Positions 39,988 through 48,772 are shown, counted from the stretch's first letter. The stretch: DNA of 64,000 nt from Faecalispora sporosphaeroides DSM 1294 (GCA_000383295.1 KB911073.1:1-64000), one strand, 5' to 3'. Notes: generated by a model not told the origin, from the letters alone. Translations and numbers: made by a program.

Positions 39988-40593
39988 TTACAGGTACTTT
40001 AACATTTGAATTAGATATTGACCTTTCATTACCTCTGTCTCGTCTCGATCTAATGGTCGTCTTCCAAAATTCACAAACCCATTCTTGTTGTAAAAGTCTA
40101 GCAGTTTAGGAGAGTCTTCGCACTCTAAATATACAATTTTGCCTCCAATAAGTTCCTGCGCCATTGCAACTCTTTCACATGCTAATCTGAGTAGCTCGTC
40201 TCCAGTTATTAATTTATTATATTCATTAGTAAAATTTTTCCCAAGTTGGGCAATAAGCGGAGCTGCAATTAAGTAAGCTCGCAATTCGCTGTCGTATGTA
40301 GCAAATTTATTGATTCTTTTTCTCATTGTTTTGCTTACGGCCAATTTATCAATATTAAGGCTTTTAATATTAGTGGTATAATAAGCTATGAGAGCCAATT
40401 CTTTTTTATACGAAGTAAAAATCAAATATGTAGGTGCGATCTTTTGCTTTGCAAATTCAATTCCAGTATGCTTTAAATAGTGCTCAACGTCAATATTATG
40501 TGGGCACGAAAAATTGGAGAGAATAGCTTTTGTACTATCCTCTCCAATTTGTTCAATTAAGTCTATTAAAGAAACTTGTACGTAACCGTCCAT
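39988..40593 (-). CDS. GNAT-family acetyltransferase, possible toxin
   Basis: A 201-residue protein. The C-terminal half (LIAQLGKNFTNEY... LLRLACERVAMAQELIGGKIVYLECEDSPKLLDFYNKNGFVNFGRR) has the GNAT acetyl-CoA fold, with the final strand-helix motif. Its ATG directly follows the stop of a 57-residue basic protein, with GGAG eight bases upstream, so the two are one operon. That arrangement resembles GNAT toxin-antitoxin pairs that acetylate charged tRNA. Placed beside attR and opposite to the phage, it is lysogen-expressed cargo. Toxicity is inferred. Confidence 0.72.
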   Translation of the reverse strand: MDGYVQVSLIDLIEQIGEDSTKAILSNFSCPHNIDVEHYLKHTGIEFAKQKIAPTYLIFTSYKKELALIAYYTTNIKSLNIDKLAVSKTMRKRINKFATYDSELRAYLIAAPLIAQLGKNFTNEYNKLITGDELLRLACERVAMAQELIGGKIVYLECEDSPKLLDFYNKNGFVNFGRRPLDRDETEVMKGQYLIQMLKYL

Positions 40594-40767
40594 TTATCTC
40601 GCTCCAAATACTTCCTTGATTTGATCGCCCTTTAAATCCTGTACTTTCCTAGAAACGTGAACTTCAATGCTGTGTTTGCCTTTGGCACTTTCAAGGGCAT
40701 TAATCAACTGACTGGCTAAGCGTTTATCACGAATGCGGACGGTTTTACATATACTCTTTGTCGCCAT
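40594..40767 (-). CDS. small partner of the GNAT protein, possible antitoxin
   Basis: A 57-residue basic protein (MATKSICKTVRIRDKRLASQLINALESAKG..., then VSRKVQDLKGDQIKEVFG). The leading strand and two helices are compatible with a small DNA-binding antitoxin. ATG at 40767 has AAAGGA eight bases upstream; the ATG at 40776 abuts it. No known family recognised with confidence. Confidence 0.6.
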   Translation of the reverse strand: MATKSICKTVRIRDKRLASQLINALESAKGKHSIEVHVSRKVQDLKGDQIKEVFGAR

Positions 40768-40867
40768 AGAAATCATCCTTTCTAACGCTTACCGTATAAC
40801 AAAGCAAAGATATAAATTAAAATAGACAAATCTATACCCAGCACAAAGTATGCTCATCTGTAACTTC

Positions 40868-40895
40868 ATTATACACTAAACAACTCTAAAATCAA
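40868..40895 (-). promoter_or_regulatory. promoter of the GNAT pair
   Basis: TTGATT at 40890-40895 and TATAAT at 40868-40873, with a 16-bp spacer, reading left. About 100 bases of leader separate it from the small gene. The rest of the A+T-rich gap 40768-41055 shows nothing else that I can support. Confidence 0.7.
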
Positions 40896-41055
40896 CACCA
40901 AAATCTACCAAATTCTTTTAAAATCGTTATCCATTCATACTATATGCACAATATATAGAAACCTTTCCAATAATCATCTTCTTAGTAATCTATATTTAGA
41001 ATTAAAAAAGTTAAATCTTTCCCTCTTCAAACCAAGCTCCGTAAAATCTCTTCTT

Positions 41056-41295
41056 TTATTTTCTCACAACTTCTATTTTCTCGGTAAGCCACTCAACCAT
41101 AGCAGACCGACCGATGTCGCTTAGCTCAAATTCTGCACGCTCTAAAATCTCTGCCTTTTCATAACAGTTCGGTTCCAACCATATTTCCACGGCCAGATTA
41201 TCGTCCTCAGGACCTATTTTGTAACGTGTCCCTTTTGCACTGCCTTTGTAAACGCCGCCGTTCTGAAAATACAGCAGCCCCGGTAAATCTAACAT
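41056..41295 (-). CDS. hypothetical protein at the prophage right end
   Basis: Seventy-nine residues, acidic, with GGGGTG eight bases before the ATG. Strands (LLYFQNGGVYKG..., LAVEIWLEPN) precede a C-terminal helix. It lies between the GNAT pair and attR and reads toward the former. No recognised domain; probably lysogen-expressed. Confidence 0.6.
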   Translation of the reverse strand: MLDLPGLLYFQNGGVYKGSAKGTRYKIGPEDDNLAVEIWLEPNCYEKAEILERAEFELSDIGRSAMVEWLTEKIEVVRK

Positions 41296-41370
41296 TTTAT
41301 CACCCCGAGTGATTATACATCCCCAAGAGATTAAATGTAAAACCTCTTCGCCGAGGGTAAGGATTCATTT

Positions 41371-41394
41371 TTGACTTGCATCTTGACTTGCATT
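41371..41394. promoter_or_regulatory. integrase arm-type repeats on the attR side
   Basis: Two direct copies of TTGACTTGCAT, 12 bases apart, the same sequence as the pair at 3013-3035. They lie about 100 bases from the attR core and complete the arm sites expected in the circular phage attP. Confidence 0.72.
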
Positions 41395-41446
41395 TTTTTC
41401 ATTTTATAGGCTTTTTAGTCATGTTTAAGCATGAAAAACGATAAAA

Positions 41447-41493
41447 TAAAACCGCATCAAACTGCCTACAAATGGCGGTGTGATGCGGTTTTT
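41447..41493 (-). terminator. phage-supplied tRNA-Gly terminator
   Basis: On the minus strand AAAACCGCATCA pairs with TGATGCGGTTTT, with inner pairing, immediately downstream of the tRNA 3' end. The phage has thus replaced the host terminator (now at 2887-2912) with its own. Confidence 0.8.
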
Positions 41494-41496
41494 CAT

Positions 41497-41544
41497 TTGG
41501 AGCGGATGATGGGAATCGAACCCACACGGTCAGCTTGGGAAGCT
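41497..41544. repeat. attR core (48-bp direct repeat)
   Basis: Identical to 2915-2962. Here it completes the intact tRNA-Gly gene: the 5' part of the tRNA is chromosomal, the 3' half from the anticodon loop on is phage-derived. Confidence 0.93.
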
Positions 41545-41571
41545 GAAGTTCTGCCACTAAACTACATCCGC
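41498..41571 (-). tRNA. tRNA-Gly (CCC)
   Basis: Seventy-four bases with CCA encoded. Acceptor GCGGATG pairs with CATCCGC, the anticodon arm TCAGC/GCTGA holds loop TTCCCAA with anticodon CCC, and the T arm contains GGTTCGATTCC. The prophage restores the gene on integration, so it stays functional. Confidence 0.95.
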
Positions 41572-41604
41572 AAATTCTGATTTAATTGATCTTGCAACTC
41601 TTGA

Positions 41605-41633
41605 ATTTTATCATATTCCCATATTGATTTCAA
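41605..41633 (-). promoter_or_regulatory. tRNA-Gly promoter
   Basis: TTGAAA at 41628-41633 and TAAAAT at 41605-41610, 17-bp spacer, 34 bases before the tRNA 5' end. The remaining intergenic DNA to 41859 is A+T-rich and shows only TTCCACA-like repeats. Confidence 0.72.
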
Positions 41634-41859
41634 GGTGTTTTTTGAAAATATTCATCCCTTTTTGCTTTACTTGACATAATGTTTTTAAGAAAACGAAGGA
41701 TATCCTTTTTATTCCACACTTTCCACAGAGTTTTCCACAAACAAGCGTGGACAACATGGGGGATCAGGGTCTTTTGCTCCGTTTTCCCCATCTATTATTC
41801 ACATGAAAGGTGGAAAGCTGCATTGTTTATTGGTTTACATAATTTTATAAGCGTGCAAT

Positions 41860-41897
41860 AAAAAAGGAAGCCCGGCGGGAATTCTGCCGGGCTTCCT
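41860..41897 (-). terminator. thrS terminator
   Basis: On the minus strand AGGAAGCCCGGC pairs with GCCGGGCTTCCT around a nine-base loop and is followed by six T, 44 bases after the thrS stop. Confidence 0.92.
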
Positions 41898-41941
41898 CGA
41901 AATATCAAGGAAATAAATGGCAAATTATGCCAATGAACAGA

Positions 41942-43879
41942 TTATTTCGCCTTGCTGCGAACCTCTTCCACCGCTTTTGCGATGAAATCCGACAAAGGCA
42001 TGGTGCCGATGTCGCCGTCGCGGCGGCTGCGAACAGCCACAACGCCGTTTTCCACTTCCTTGTCCCCAATGACAAGCATATAGGGAATCTTTTCGAGCTG
42101 CGCTTCGCGGATCTTATAGCCGATCTTCTCGCTGCGGTGGTCACAGGTGACCTCGAGTCCGGCCTCTTCGAGCCGGCGCTTGATCTCGTCGGCCTGGTCG
42201 TGCAGGCGCTCGCTGATCGGCAGAACACGAACCTGCTCGGGCATCAGCCACATGGGCAGCGCGCCGGCGTACTTTTCAATCAGCAGGGCCAAGGTGCGCT
42301 CGTAGCAGCCGAGAGAAGTGCGGTGGATGATATAAGGGTTCTTCTTCACACCGTCCTTATCCACAAATTCCATACCGAATTTCTCGGCCAGCATCTGATC
42401 AATCTGAATGGTGATGAGAGTATCTTCCTTGCCGTGCACGTTGCGGATCTGAATGTCGAGCTTCGGGCCGTAGAACGCGGCCTCGCCGACACCAATGGAA
42501 TAGTTCAGGCCCAGATGGTTCAGAATGCGCTCCATCACGCCCTGGGCTTCGTCCCACTGCTCCTGTGTGCCGATGTATTTCACGCGGTCGTTCGGGTCCC
42601 ACTGCGAAAAGCGGTAGCTGACGTCCTCGTCCAGTCCGAGGGTTTTCAGCATAAAGTTGGCGAGCTCCACGCAGCCTCTGAATTCATCCTCGAGCTGTTC
42701 GGGGGTGCAGATCAGGTGACCTTCCGAGATCGTGAACTGGCGCACGCGGATCAGGCCGTGCATCTCGCCGGAATCCTCGTTGCGGAACAGGGTAGAGGTT
42801 TCACCCAGGCGCATCGGCAGGTCGCGATAGGAGCGCTGGCGGTTCAGGAATACCTGATACTGGAACGGGCAGGTCATCGGGCGCAGGGCAAATACTTCTT
42901 TGTCCTTCGATTCGTCGCCCATCACGAACATGCCTTCACGGTAGTGATCCCAGTGGCCAGAGATCTTATACAGGTCGCTCTTTGCCATCAGCGGGGTTTT
43001 GGTGAGCAGATAGCCGCGCTTTTTCTCGGTGTCCTCCACAAAGCGCTGGAGGGTTTGCAGCACGCGCGCCCCCTTCGGCAGCATGATCGGCAGGCCCTGG
43101 CCGATATAATCGACGGTGGTAAAGTATTCGAGCTGGCGGCCCAGCACATTATGGTCGCGCTTTTTCGCTTCCTCCACCTTGGCAAGATATTCCTCCAGCT
43201 CCGCTGCCTTGGGGAACGAGATGCCGTACACGCGCTGCAGCGCCTTGTTCTTGGAATCGCCGCGCCAGTAGGCGGAGGTTGCGGCAGTCAGTTTTACTGC
43301 CTTGATGCCGCCGGTGGAAAGCAGGTGCGGGCCCGCGCACAGATCGACGAATTCCCCCTGACGGTAGAACGAGATGTCCTCGCCCTTGCCCGCATGCTCC
43401 TCGATTAGCTCCACCTTGTAGGGCTGCTCCTGTTCCTCCATCAGCTTCTTTGCTTCGGCGGGGGAGAGCAGGAACCGCTCGATCGGCAGATTTTCTTTGA
43501 TGATCTTCTTCATCTCCGCCTCAATTTTCGGCAGATCCTCGGGGGTTAGGGTGCGGGGCAGGTCAAAGTCATAGTAAAAGCCGCGCTCGATGGAAGGGCC
43601 GATGGCAAATTTCGCGTCGGGGAACAGGCGTTTCACGGCCTGCGCCATAATGTGAGAGGTGGTGTGCCAGTAAGCCTGCTTGCCCTCCTCCTGCGCAAAG
43701 GTCAGAATTTCGACGGAACAGTCCTCGGCAAGAGGGGTGCGCAGGTCGACGACTCTGCCGTCCACGCGCCCGGCGCAGGCGGCCTTGTAAAGGCCTGCGC
43801 CAAGAGATTTCGCCACTTCCGCGACGGTGATCCCGGAATCGTATTCTCTGACATCGTCTTTCAGTGCTATTTTAATCAT
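41942..43879 (-). CDS. thrS: threonine-tRNA ligase
   Basis: A 645-residue class II synthetase that charges tRNA-Thr. Domains in order: TGS (1-60), editing domain with HTTSH at 72-76 and a later HxxxC-type site, catalytic core about 240-540 with motif 2 (TSTLFRNEDSGEMHGLIRVRQFT) and motif 3 (GCYERTLALLIEKY), and a C-terminal anticodon-binding domain. Full length. GGAGG precedes the ATG. Controlled by the T-box leader upstream. Confidence 0.98.
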   Translation of the reverse strand: MIKIALKDDVREYDSGITVAEVAKSLGAGLYKAACAGRVDGRVVDLRTPLAEDCSVEILTFAQEEGKQAYWHTTSHIMAQAVKRLFPDAKFAIGPSIERGFYYDFDLPRTLTPEDLPKIEAEMKKIIKENLPIERFLLSPAEAKKLMEEQEQPYKVELIEEHAGKGEDISFYRQGEFVDLCAGPHLLSTGGIKAVKLTAATSAYWRGDSKNKALQRVYGISFPKAAELEEYLAKVEEAKKRDHNVLGRQLEYFTTVDYIGQGLPIMLPKGARVLQTLQRFVEDTEKKRGYLLTKTPLMAKSDLYKISGHWDHYREGMFVMGDESKDKEVFALRPMTCPFQYQVFLNRQRSYRDLPMRLGETSTLFRNEDSGEMHGLIRVRQFTISEGHLICTPEQLEDEFRGCVELANFMLKTLGLDEDVSYRFSQWDPNDRVKYIGTQEQWDEAQGVMERILNHLGLNYSIGVGEAAFYGPKLDIQIRNVHGKEDTLITIQIDQMLAEKFGMEFVDKDGVKKNPYIIHRTSLGCYERTLALLIEKYAGALPMWLMPEQVRVLPISERLHDQADEIKRRLEEAGLEVTCDHRSEKIGYKIREAQLEKIPYMLVIGDKEVENGVVAVRSRRDGDIGTMPLSDFIAKAVEEVRSKAK

Positions 43880-43985
43880 GATGCTTCCTCCTGAATCTGT
43901 TCATTGTTGTTGGGGATCGAATTCATCCGCGAAAGGCCGCTGAATTCTTTCTCCGGCGGTAACGTCCATTTTGCGCGTTGGATAT

Positions 43986-44247
43986 AAAAAAAGCCCCGCC
44001 CCAAATTCCTGGGGCGAGACTTGTAATCCCGCGGTTCCACCCGGTTCGGCAAGCCAAGTGGCTTTGCCCTCCTTGCGGCCGATAACGGTGCCTGCCGTCG
44101 CACCTTAAACCGGGGAACGGTTATTCGGCGCACGCTCCAAGACGGTAATCCAAATTCCCTTTGCCGCACCCGCTTTCAGCCGACGACGGGCGCTCTCTGC
44201 TGCAAAGCACTGAATCGGATCTTCTTATCAACGCTTTTCTGTATTCT
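43986..44247 (-). promoter_or_regulatory. T-box riboswitch upstream of thrS
   Basis: The leader carries the T-box sequence GGTGGAACCGCGG at about 44029-44042 (minus strand), where uncharged tRNA pairs, and a terminator hairpin at 43986-44016 (GCCCC/GGGGC then seven T). The left arm contains a long stem with a candidate ACC threonine specifier at 44144-44146. When tRNA-Thr is uncharged the antiterminator forms and thrS is read. Confidence 0.92.
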
Positions 44248-44253
44248 GACTCC

Positions 44254-44282
44254 ATACTACCACCCGGCGGCGGCCTTGTCAA
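44254..44282 (-). promoter_or_regulatory. thrS promoter
   Basis: TTGACA at 44277-44282 and TAGTAT at 44254-44259, with a 17-bp spacer. The transcript would begin at about 44247 and enter the T-box leader. Confidence 0.82.
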
Positions 44283-44335
44283 GGGAACCGCTTCGTGATA
44301 TTTCACGATTTTGTCCGGCTCCCGCATCAATTTTC

Positions 44336-44365
44336 TTGACAGAGGGGCAGTAAAAGTAATACAAT
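44336..44365 (+). promoter_or_regulatory. rny promoter
   Basis: TTGACA at 44336-44341 and TACAAT at 44360-44365 with an 18-bp spacer, about 100 bases before rny. Divergent from the thrS promoter. Confidence 0.72.
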
Positions 44366-44472
44366 TAGAAATAAGATGCGCCTGACGGCACATCTATGGG
44401 ATTGACGCACCCAGTCTAAATAATTTAAACAAAAAAATATGAAAAAATTCACAGCAAGGAGGTGTCCGTAAT

Positions 44473-46032
44473 TTGAGTGTTCCCCTATGGTTATGTTTGA
44501 TAATAGCGCTCGGCTGCGCTGTTATTTTTGGAATAGTTGCTTTTTTCGCAGGGATAGGCCATAGAAAGAAAGTCGCGGAATCCGTGATCGGTTCGGCCGA
44601 GCAGGAGGCCAAGCGCATCGTCAGCGATGCCATCAAAGCGGCTGAAGCGAAGAAAAAGGAAACGATTCTTGAGGGTAAAGACGAGATTCACAGGCAAAGA
44701 ACGGAATCGGAAAGAGAACTGAACGAACGCAGAAAAGAAGTCCAGCGGCAGGAACGCAGAATTCAGCAGAAGGAAGAAACCTTGGACAAAAAGCTGGAAG
44801 GGCTTGAGTCGAAGGAGAACGCGATCAACGCCAAGAACAAAAAAGCGGATGAAAGGCTTGCCGAAGCGGAGGCTGTTAAGAAGAGCCAGTTTGATATGCT
44901 GGAGCGCATTTCCGGCTTCACCGTAGAGCAGGCCAAGGAATATATGCTGAAAAGCCTTGAGGACAAGTTGACGCACGAAAAGGCTGTTAAAATACGCGAG
45001 TTTGAGCAGCAGGCCAGAGAAGAAGCGGAAAATAACGCCCGCGAGATCATCTCGCTGGCGATTCAGCGCTGTGCCGCCGACCATGTGGCGGAGGCAACCA
45101 TTTCTGTGGTGCCGCTGCCCAACGACGATATGAAGGGCCGCATCATCGGCCGGGAGGGACGCAATATCCGCGCCATTGAAACGATGACCGGTGTGGACCT
45201 GATTATCGACGACACGCCGGAGGCGATCACGCTTTCCTGCTTTGAGCCGGTGCGCCGCGAGGTTGCCCGCATCGCTTTGGAACGCCTGATTTCCGACGGC
45301 CGGATTCATCCTGCCCGCATTGAAGAAACCATTGAAAAAGCCCGCCGCGAGGTGGATGCCACCATTAAGCAGGAGGGTGAACGCGCCGTCATCGAAGCCG
45401 GCGTGAACGGAATCCATCCCGAACTGATCAAGCTGCTGGGACGGCTGCGTTACCGCACCAGCTACGGTCAGAACGTGCTGAACCACTCTCTTGAGGTGGC
45501 GTATCTCTGCGGCATTATGGCGTCGGAGCTGGGGCTCGACCCCACGCTGGCGCGCAGAGCCGGTTTGCTGCACGACATCGGCAAGGCGCTCGACCACGAA
45601 ATCGAGGGCTCGCATGTTGATATTGGCGTAGACGTAGCGAGAAAGTATAAAGAAAGCGAAGCGGTTGTCCACGCGATTCAGGCCCACCACGGCGATGTGG
45701 AGGCCAAAACCATCATCGCCTGCCTGGTACAGGCAGCCGACGCGATTTCCGCAGCGCGCCCCGGCGCCCGCCGCGAAAATCTGGAAAACTACATCAAGAG
45801 GCTCGAAAAGCTGGAATCCGTGGCCTCCTCCTTCAACGGGGTGGAGCGCTGCTATGCGATTCAGGCCGGTCGGGAGATTCGCATTATGGTAAAGCCCGAA
45901 GTGGTCAACGACGACCGCATGGTGCTGCTGGCCCGCGAGATCTGCGACAAGATCGAGCAGGACCTGGAGTACCCCGGGCAGATCAAGGTCAATATTATCC
46001 GCGAAAGCCGGGCGATCGAGTACGCGAAGTAA
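44473..46032 (+). CDS. rny: ribonuclease Y
   Basis: A 519-residue membrane-bound endoribonuclease that starts mRNA decay. One membrane helix at residues 4-26, a long charged coiled coil to about 200, a KH RNA-binding domain ([24 protein letters not shown]) near 218, and an HD domain with [12 protein letters not shown] near 368. Start is TTG, with AAGGAGGTG eight bases before. First gene of the rny-ymdB-spoVS group found in bacilli and clostridia. Confidence 0.97.
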   Translation: MSVPLWLCLIIALGCAVIFGIVAFFAGIGHRKKVAESVIGSAEQEAKRIVSDAIKAAEAKKKETILEGKDEIHRQRTESERELNERRKEVQRQERRIQQKEETLDKKLEGLESKENAINAKNKKADERLAEAEAVKKSQFDMLERISGFTVEQAKEYMLKSLEDKLTHEKAVKIREFEQQAREEAENNAREIISLAIQRCAADHVAEATISVVPLPNDDMKGRIIGREGRNIRAIETMTGVDLIIDDTPEAITLSCFEPVRREVARIALERLISDGRIHPARIEETIEKARREVDATIKQEGERAVIEAGVNGIHPELIKLLGRLRYRTSYGQNVLNHSLEVAYLCGIMASELGLDPTLARRAGLLHDIGKALDHEIEGSHVDIGVDVARKYKESEAVVHAIQAHHGDVEAKTIIACLVQAADAISAARPGARRENLENYIKRLEKLESVASSFNGVERCYAIQAGREIRIMVKPEVVNDDRMVLLAREICDKIEQDLEYPGQIKVNIIRESRAIEYAK

Positions 46033-46049
46033 CCGGCCCGCGGCCTGAG

Positions 46050-46083
46050 GAGAGGGAACAGCTTTGTTTCCTCTCTTTTTTTG
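46050..46083 (+). terminator. rny terminator
   Basis: GAGAGGGAAC pairs with GTTTCCTCTC (one wobble) around AGCTTT, then nine T. It partly separates rny from ymdB. Confidence 0.88.
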
Positions 46084-46246
46084 ATATGCGGCGGGATTTT
46101 CTTTGCCGCCCCTTGTGTTGTTTTCTGCGGATGGTGTAGAATAAAGAGAAAGACTCCCTTTTTTATACATTCCGCCCGACGGTTCGTTCTGCGGGCCTGC
46201 AAACGGCGGACGCCATACTTTTCAACAGATAGAAAGAGTGAAACGA

Positions 46247-47038
46247 ATGAATATTCTGGCAATCGGAGACGTTGTGGGCAGCATTGGCTGCCGTTTCCTG
46301 CGCGAGCAGCTGCCCCGTCTGAAAAAGGAAAGGCAGATCGATCTGGTCGTTGTCAACGGTGAAAACTCCGCGGACGGCAACGGCATCACCCCTGCTTCGG
46401 CGGAATTTTTGTTTTCCAGCGGGGTGGATGTGATCACGACCGGCAATCACAGCTTTCGCCGCAAAGAGAGCTATGAGCTGTACGACCAGTGCGAAACCCT
46501 GCTGCGCCCTGCGAATTTTCCCAGCGGCGTGCCCGGGCGCGGCGTGTGCGTGGTAGACCTTGGCCGCGTGCAGGTAGCGGTGATCAACCTGATGGGCACC
46601 TCCTATATGGAGAGCCTCGACTGCCCCTTTGCGGCCATGGATCGGATTCTCAGCGACCCGGAGCTACCGCTGATACGCCTGGTGGATTTTCACGCGGAGG
46701 CCACTGGGGAAAAGGGCGCGATGGGGTATTTTCTGGATGGCCGGGTGACCGCGGTATACGGCACGCACACGCATGTGCAAACGGCCGACGAGCAGCTTCT
46801 GCCCAAGGGAACCGCGTTTCTTTCCGACCTCGGTATGACGGGCCCGATCCGTTCCGTGCTCGGCGTAAAGCCCGAGCTTGTGATCCAAAAGCTGCGCACC
46901 CACATGCCGGTTCGCTTCGACTTGGCCGACGGCCCCTGTCGAATGGAGGGCGCAATTTTTTCTGTAGATGTTCGGAAAGGAAACGCAATTTCTGTTGAAA
47001 GGGTACAAATCAAGACATATTCTACAAATATTGAATAG
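46247..47038 (+). CDS. ymdB: YmdB-family metallophosphoesterase
   Basis: A 263-residue cyclic-nucleotide phosphodiesterase. Metal ligands are visible in GDVVG (residue 8), NGENS, TTGNHSF, VDFHAEAT and GTHTHVQTAD. In Bacillus subtilis YmdB is needed for biofilm and nanotube formation and is encoded next to rny and spoVS, as here. ATG at 46247 is preferred over GTG at 46238, AGAAAGAG lying upstream of both. Confidence 0.93.
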   Translation: MNILAIGDVVGSIGCRFLREQLPRLKKERQIDLVVVNGENSADGNGITPASAEFLFSSGVDVITTGNHSFRRKESYELYDQCETLLRPANFPSGVPGRGVCVVDLGRVQVAVINLMGTSYMESLDCPFAAMDRILSDPELPLIRLVDFHAEATGEKGAMGYFLDGRVTAVYGTHTHVQTADEQLLPKGTAFLSDLGMTGPIRSVLGVKPELVIQKLRTHMPVRFDLADGPCRMEGAIFSVDVRKGNAISVERVQIKTYSTNIE

Positions 47039-47077
47039 TTCTACAATTTTTTATGATTTATTTTGACAAAAAATCTC

Positions 47078-47106
47078 TTGCCAAATATTATTTTTTGTTT
47101 TATGAT
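47078..47106 (+). promoter_or_regulatory. spoVS promoter
   Basis: TTGCCA at 47078-47083 and TATGAT at 47101-47106, 17-bp spacer, 34 bases before spoVS. A second TTGACA lies at 47063. In Bacillus spoVS is read by sigma-H; I cannot assign the sigma factor here. Confidence 0.6.
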
Positions 47107-47139
47107 AGAGATGTAACTTAGAGGCGGGAGGTTCTGAAA

Positions 47140-47400
47140 ATGGAAGTATTAAAAGTATCATCAAAATCTTCACCCAATTCCGTAGCTGGGGCTATTGCAG
47201 GTGTCGTTCGAGAAAGCGGTGCTGTGGAGGTGCAGGCGGTAGGGGCCGGAGCCTCCAATCAGGCGATTAAGGCAATTGCGATTGCACGCGGCTATCTTGC
47301 GCCGTCCGGGATCGATATTGTATGTATCCCCGCCTTTGCCAGCATCAGCATCGACGGCGACGAACGAACCGCAATAAAGCTGATTGTAGAGCCGCGGTAA
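47140..47400 (+). CDS. spoVS: stage V sporulation protein S
   Basis: An 86-residue Alba-like protein, almost invariant among spore formers (EVLKVSSKSSPNSVAGAIAGVVRE... IKLIVEPR). It affects septum placement and coat formation. Its presence argues for a sporulating lineage. GGCGGGAGG precedes the ATG. Confidence 0.97.
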   Translation: MEVLKVSSKSSPNSVAGAIAGVVRESGAVEVQAVGAGASNQAIKAIAIARGYLAPSGIDIVCIPAFASISIDGDERTAIKLIVEPR

Positions 47401-47501
47401 CGGCTTTGCCGCCCAACCGTTCGGCGGCGCAGAAAGTTGACCAAAACATAGAAGCGGATTCGGGCTTCGGTTTGATCCGGCCCGGTTATCTTCCGCTTTG
47501 G

Positions 47502-47546
47502 AAATGCCACAGGAGGCTTCTGCCGCCCTGTGGCATTTCTTTTGTT
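47502..47546 (+). terminator. spoVS terminator, shared with the lacI-type gene
   Basis: AAATGCCACAGG pairs with CCTGTGGCATTT around a loop and is followed by CTTTTGTTT. It lies between two convergent genes. Confidence 0.85.
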
Positions 47547-47558
47547 TCCCCAAGATTT

Positions 47559-48557
47559 TCAGGTGGTTTCTCGCAGTACCAGAAAGGTTTTAAATACAAC
47601 ATGCTGTACGGGAGGTTTTTCTTTTTGCGAAGCCTCGATTTCTTCCACAATGATCTGAGCTACTTTTTTTCCGATATCGTTGGAGGGCATCTCCACTGAT
47701 GTCATCGAGGTTTCCAGCATTCCGCCGATGGAGTGCCCTGTCAGGCTAATCACTTTTACCTGGCCGGGAACCGAAATGTGATTTTGTTTCAGTGCACGGA
47801 GGGCACCGATTCCCTGCATATCCACGGCGGTGATGATCGCGTCCAGCCCGGGGGTGCCGTTCAGCAGCGTGCTCGCTCCCTTGTATCCGTCTGCATAATG
47901 GTCGCAGCCAAAGGACTGCGAGTTGAAAATATGCTGTGAAATGCCATATTCCGCGGTTGCCTTTTGGTAGCCGCGGCAGCGCTCGCGGTATGGGGTTATA
48001 TCCAGATTTCCGTTGATCAGGCCAATTTTCCGGCACCCTTTTGTTACCAAGTATTGCACACTAGTATACGCCGAGGAAAAATAATCGGCTACCACGCTGG
48101 AAAAACATGGCTCCTGCGCCCGAACCAGCTGTACAACCGAAATGCCGCTGCACTGAATGTCCCGCAGCAATCTGCCGTTTTTCCCGGTAGAAGCGATGAT
48201 GATTCCATCCACAAAACCGTTTCGCAGGCGCGAGAGGCATTCTTCCTCCTGTGCGGGGTTGTTCTCCGTGCTGCATACCATCACGCCGTACCCCATTTTT
48301 CGCGCCTCTGATTCAATGCTCTGGGCGATTTCACCGAAAATTGTCAGCTTTAGGCTGGGAATCACCAGGCCGATGGTATTCCGCTTTCCCTGGCGTAACC
48401 CCTTGGCCAGAAGATTCGGCTGGTAGCTCAGTTGCTTTACCGCTTCAAATATTTTGGCCTTGGTATCGGGATGAACGTAAGAAGCATTATTCAAGGCTCT
48501 TGATACGGTGCTTACATCCACGCAGGCCAGTTTTGCCACATCTTTGAGTGTCGCCAT
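47559..48557 (-). CDS. LacI-family transcriptional regulator
   Basis: A 332-residue repressor. The helix-turn-helix and hinge are at residues 1-60 (MATLKDVAKLACVDVSTVSRALNNAS), followed by the periplasmic-binding-like sensor domain. A palindrome ACAATCGATTGT lies 48 bases upstream of its start and an identical one lies upstream of the lyase gene at 51126, so it probably controls itself and the lyase-transporter genes. The ligand is unknown; the lyase context suggests a sugar acid or keto acid. Confidence 0.9.
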   Translation of the reverse strand: MATLKDVAKLACVDVSTVSRALNNASYVHPDTKAKIFEAVKQLSYQPNLLAKGLRQGKRNTIGLVIPSLKLTIFGEIAQSIESEARKMGYGVMVCSTENNPAQEEECLSRLRNGFVDGIIIASTGKNGRLLRDIQCSGISVVQLVRAQEPCFSSVVADYFSSAYTSVQYLVTKGCRKIGLINGNLDITPYRERCRGYQKATAEYGISQHIFNSQSFGCDHYADGYKGASTLLNGTPGLDAIITAVDMQGIGALRALKQNHISVPGQVKVISLTGHSIGGMLETSMTSVEMPSNDIGKKVAQIIVEEIEASQKEKPPVQHVVFKTFLVLRETT

Positions 48558-48604
48558 GATATCCCTCCGTTACAGTACACAAGGAAAATGAGAAAAACGG
48601 ATCT

Positions 48605-48616
48605 ACAATCGATTGT
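48605..48616. promoter_or_regulatory. LacI-type operator upstream of the regulator
   Basis: Perfect 12-bp palindrome ACAATCGATTGT with the AAxCGxTT-like centre usual for LacI-family operators. It recurs exactly at 51229-51240, suggesting autoregulation plus control of the neighbouring genes. Confidence 0.8.
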
Positions 48617-48686
48617 ACTTTTCATTCTGTCTAAACTGTATCATTTTTTTCAGAAAGATCAATTGTGTGACATAAAAAACGGACTA

Positions 48687-48719
48687 ACCCCCAGACGCAG
48701 CCGCGGCACGCCTGGGGGT
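48687..48719 (-). terminator. terminator after the Nramp-like transporter
   Basis: On the minus strand ACCCCCAG pairs with CTGGGGGT around a G+C-rich loop, followed after seven bases by six T. The T-run spacing is longer than ideal. Confidence 0.6.
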
Positions 48720-48772
48720 GGTTTTATTGGGGGAGCGGATCGGCGGCCCGCAGCAGGCCAGAAACACGGATG

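Larger units (their letters stand above)
2915..41544. mobile_element. tRNA-Gly-integrated prophage, HK97-type head with contractile tail
   Basis: The element runs between 48-bp direct repeats made from the tRNA-Gly 3' half. It carries the integrase at the left end, lysogeny control, replication, packaging, head, contractile tail, lysis and a right-end cargo block. Every module needed for a particle is visible and no structural gene is obviously broken, so it may be inducible. Head genes are of HK97/P27 type and tail genes of PBSX/Xkd type, a common mosaic in Firmicutes myoviruses. Confidence 0.95.

Noticed and set aside
41720-41755. TTTCCACA/TTTTCCACA repeats resembling DnaA boxes near tRNA-Gly
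   Set aside because: They do not match the TTATNCACA consensus, and no dnaA, dnaN or AT-rich unwinding element is present.
41927-43408. Long open frame antisense to thrS
   Set aside because: Shadow of the synthetase codon pattern; low-complexity composition (His/Ala/Leu-rich) and no initiation signals. Similar long antisense frames over rny, fakA, recG and lsrK were rejected for the same reason.
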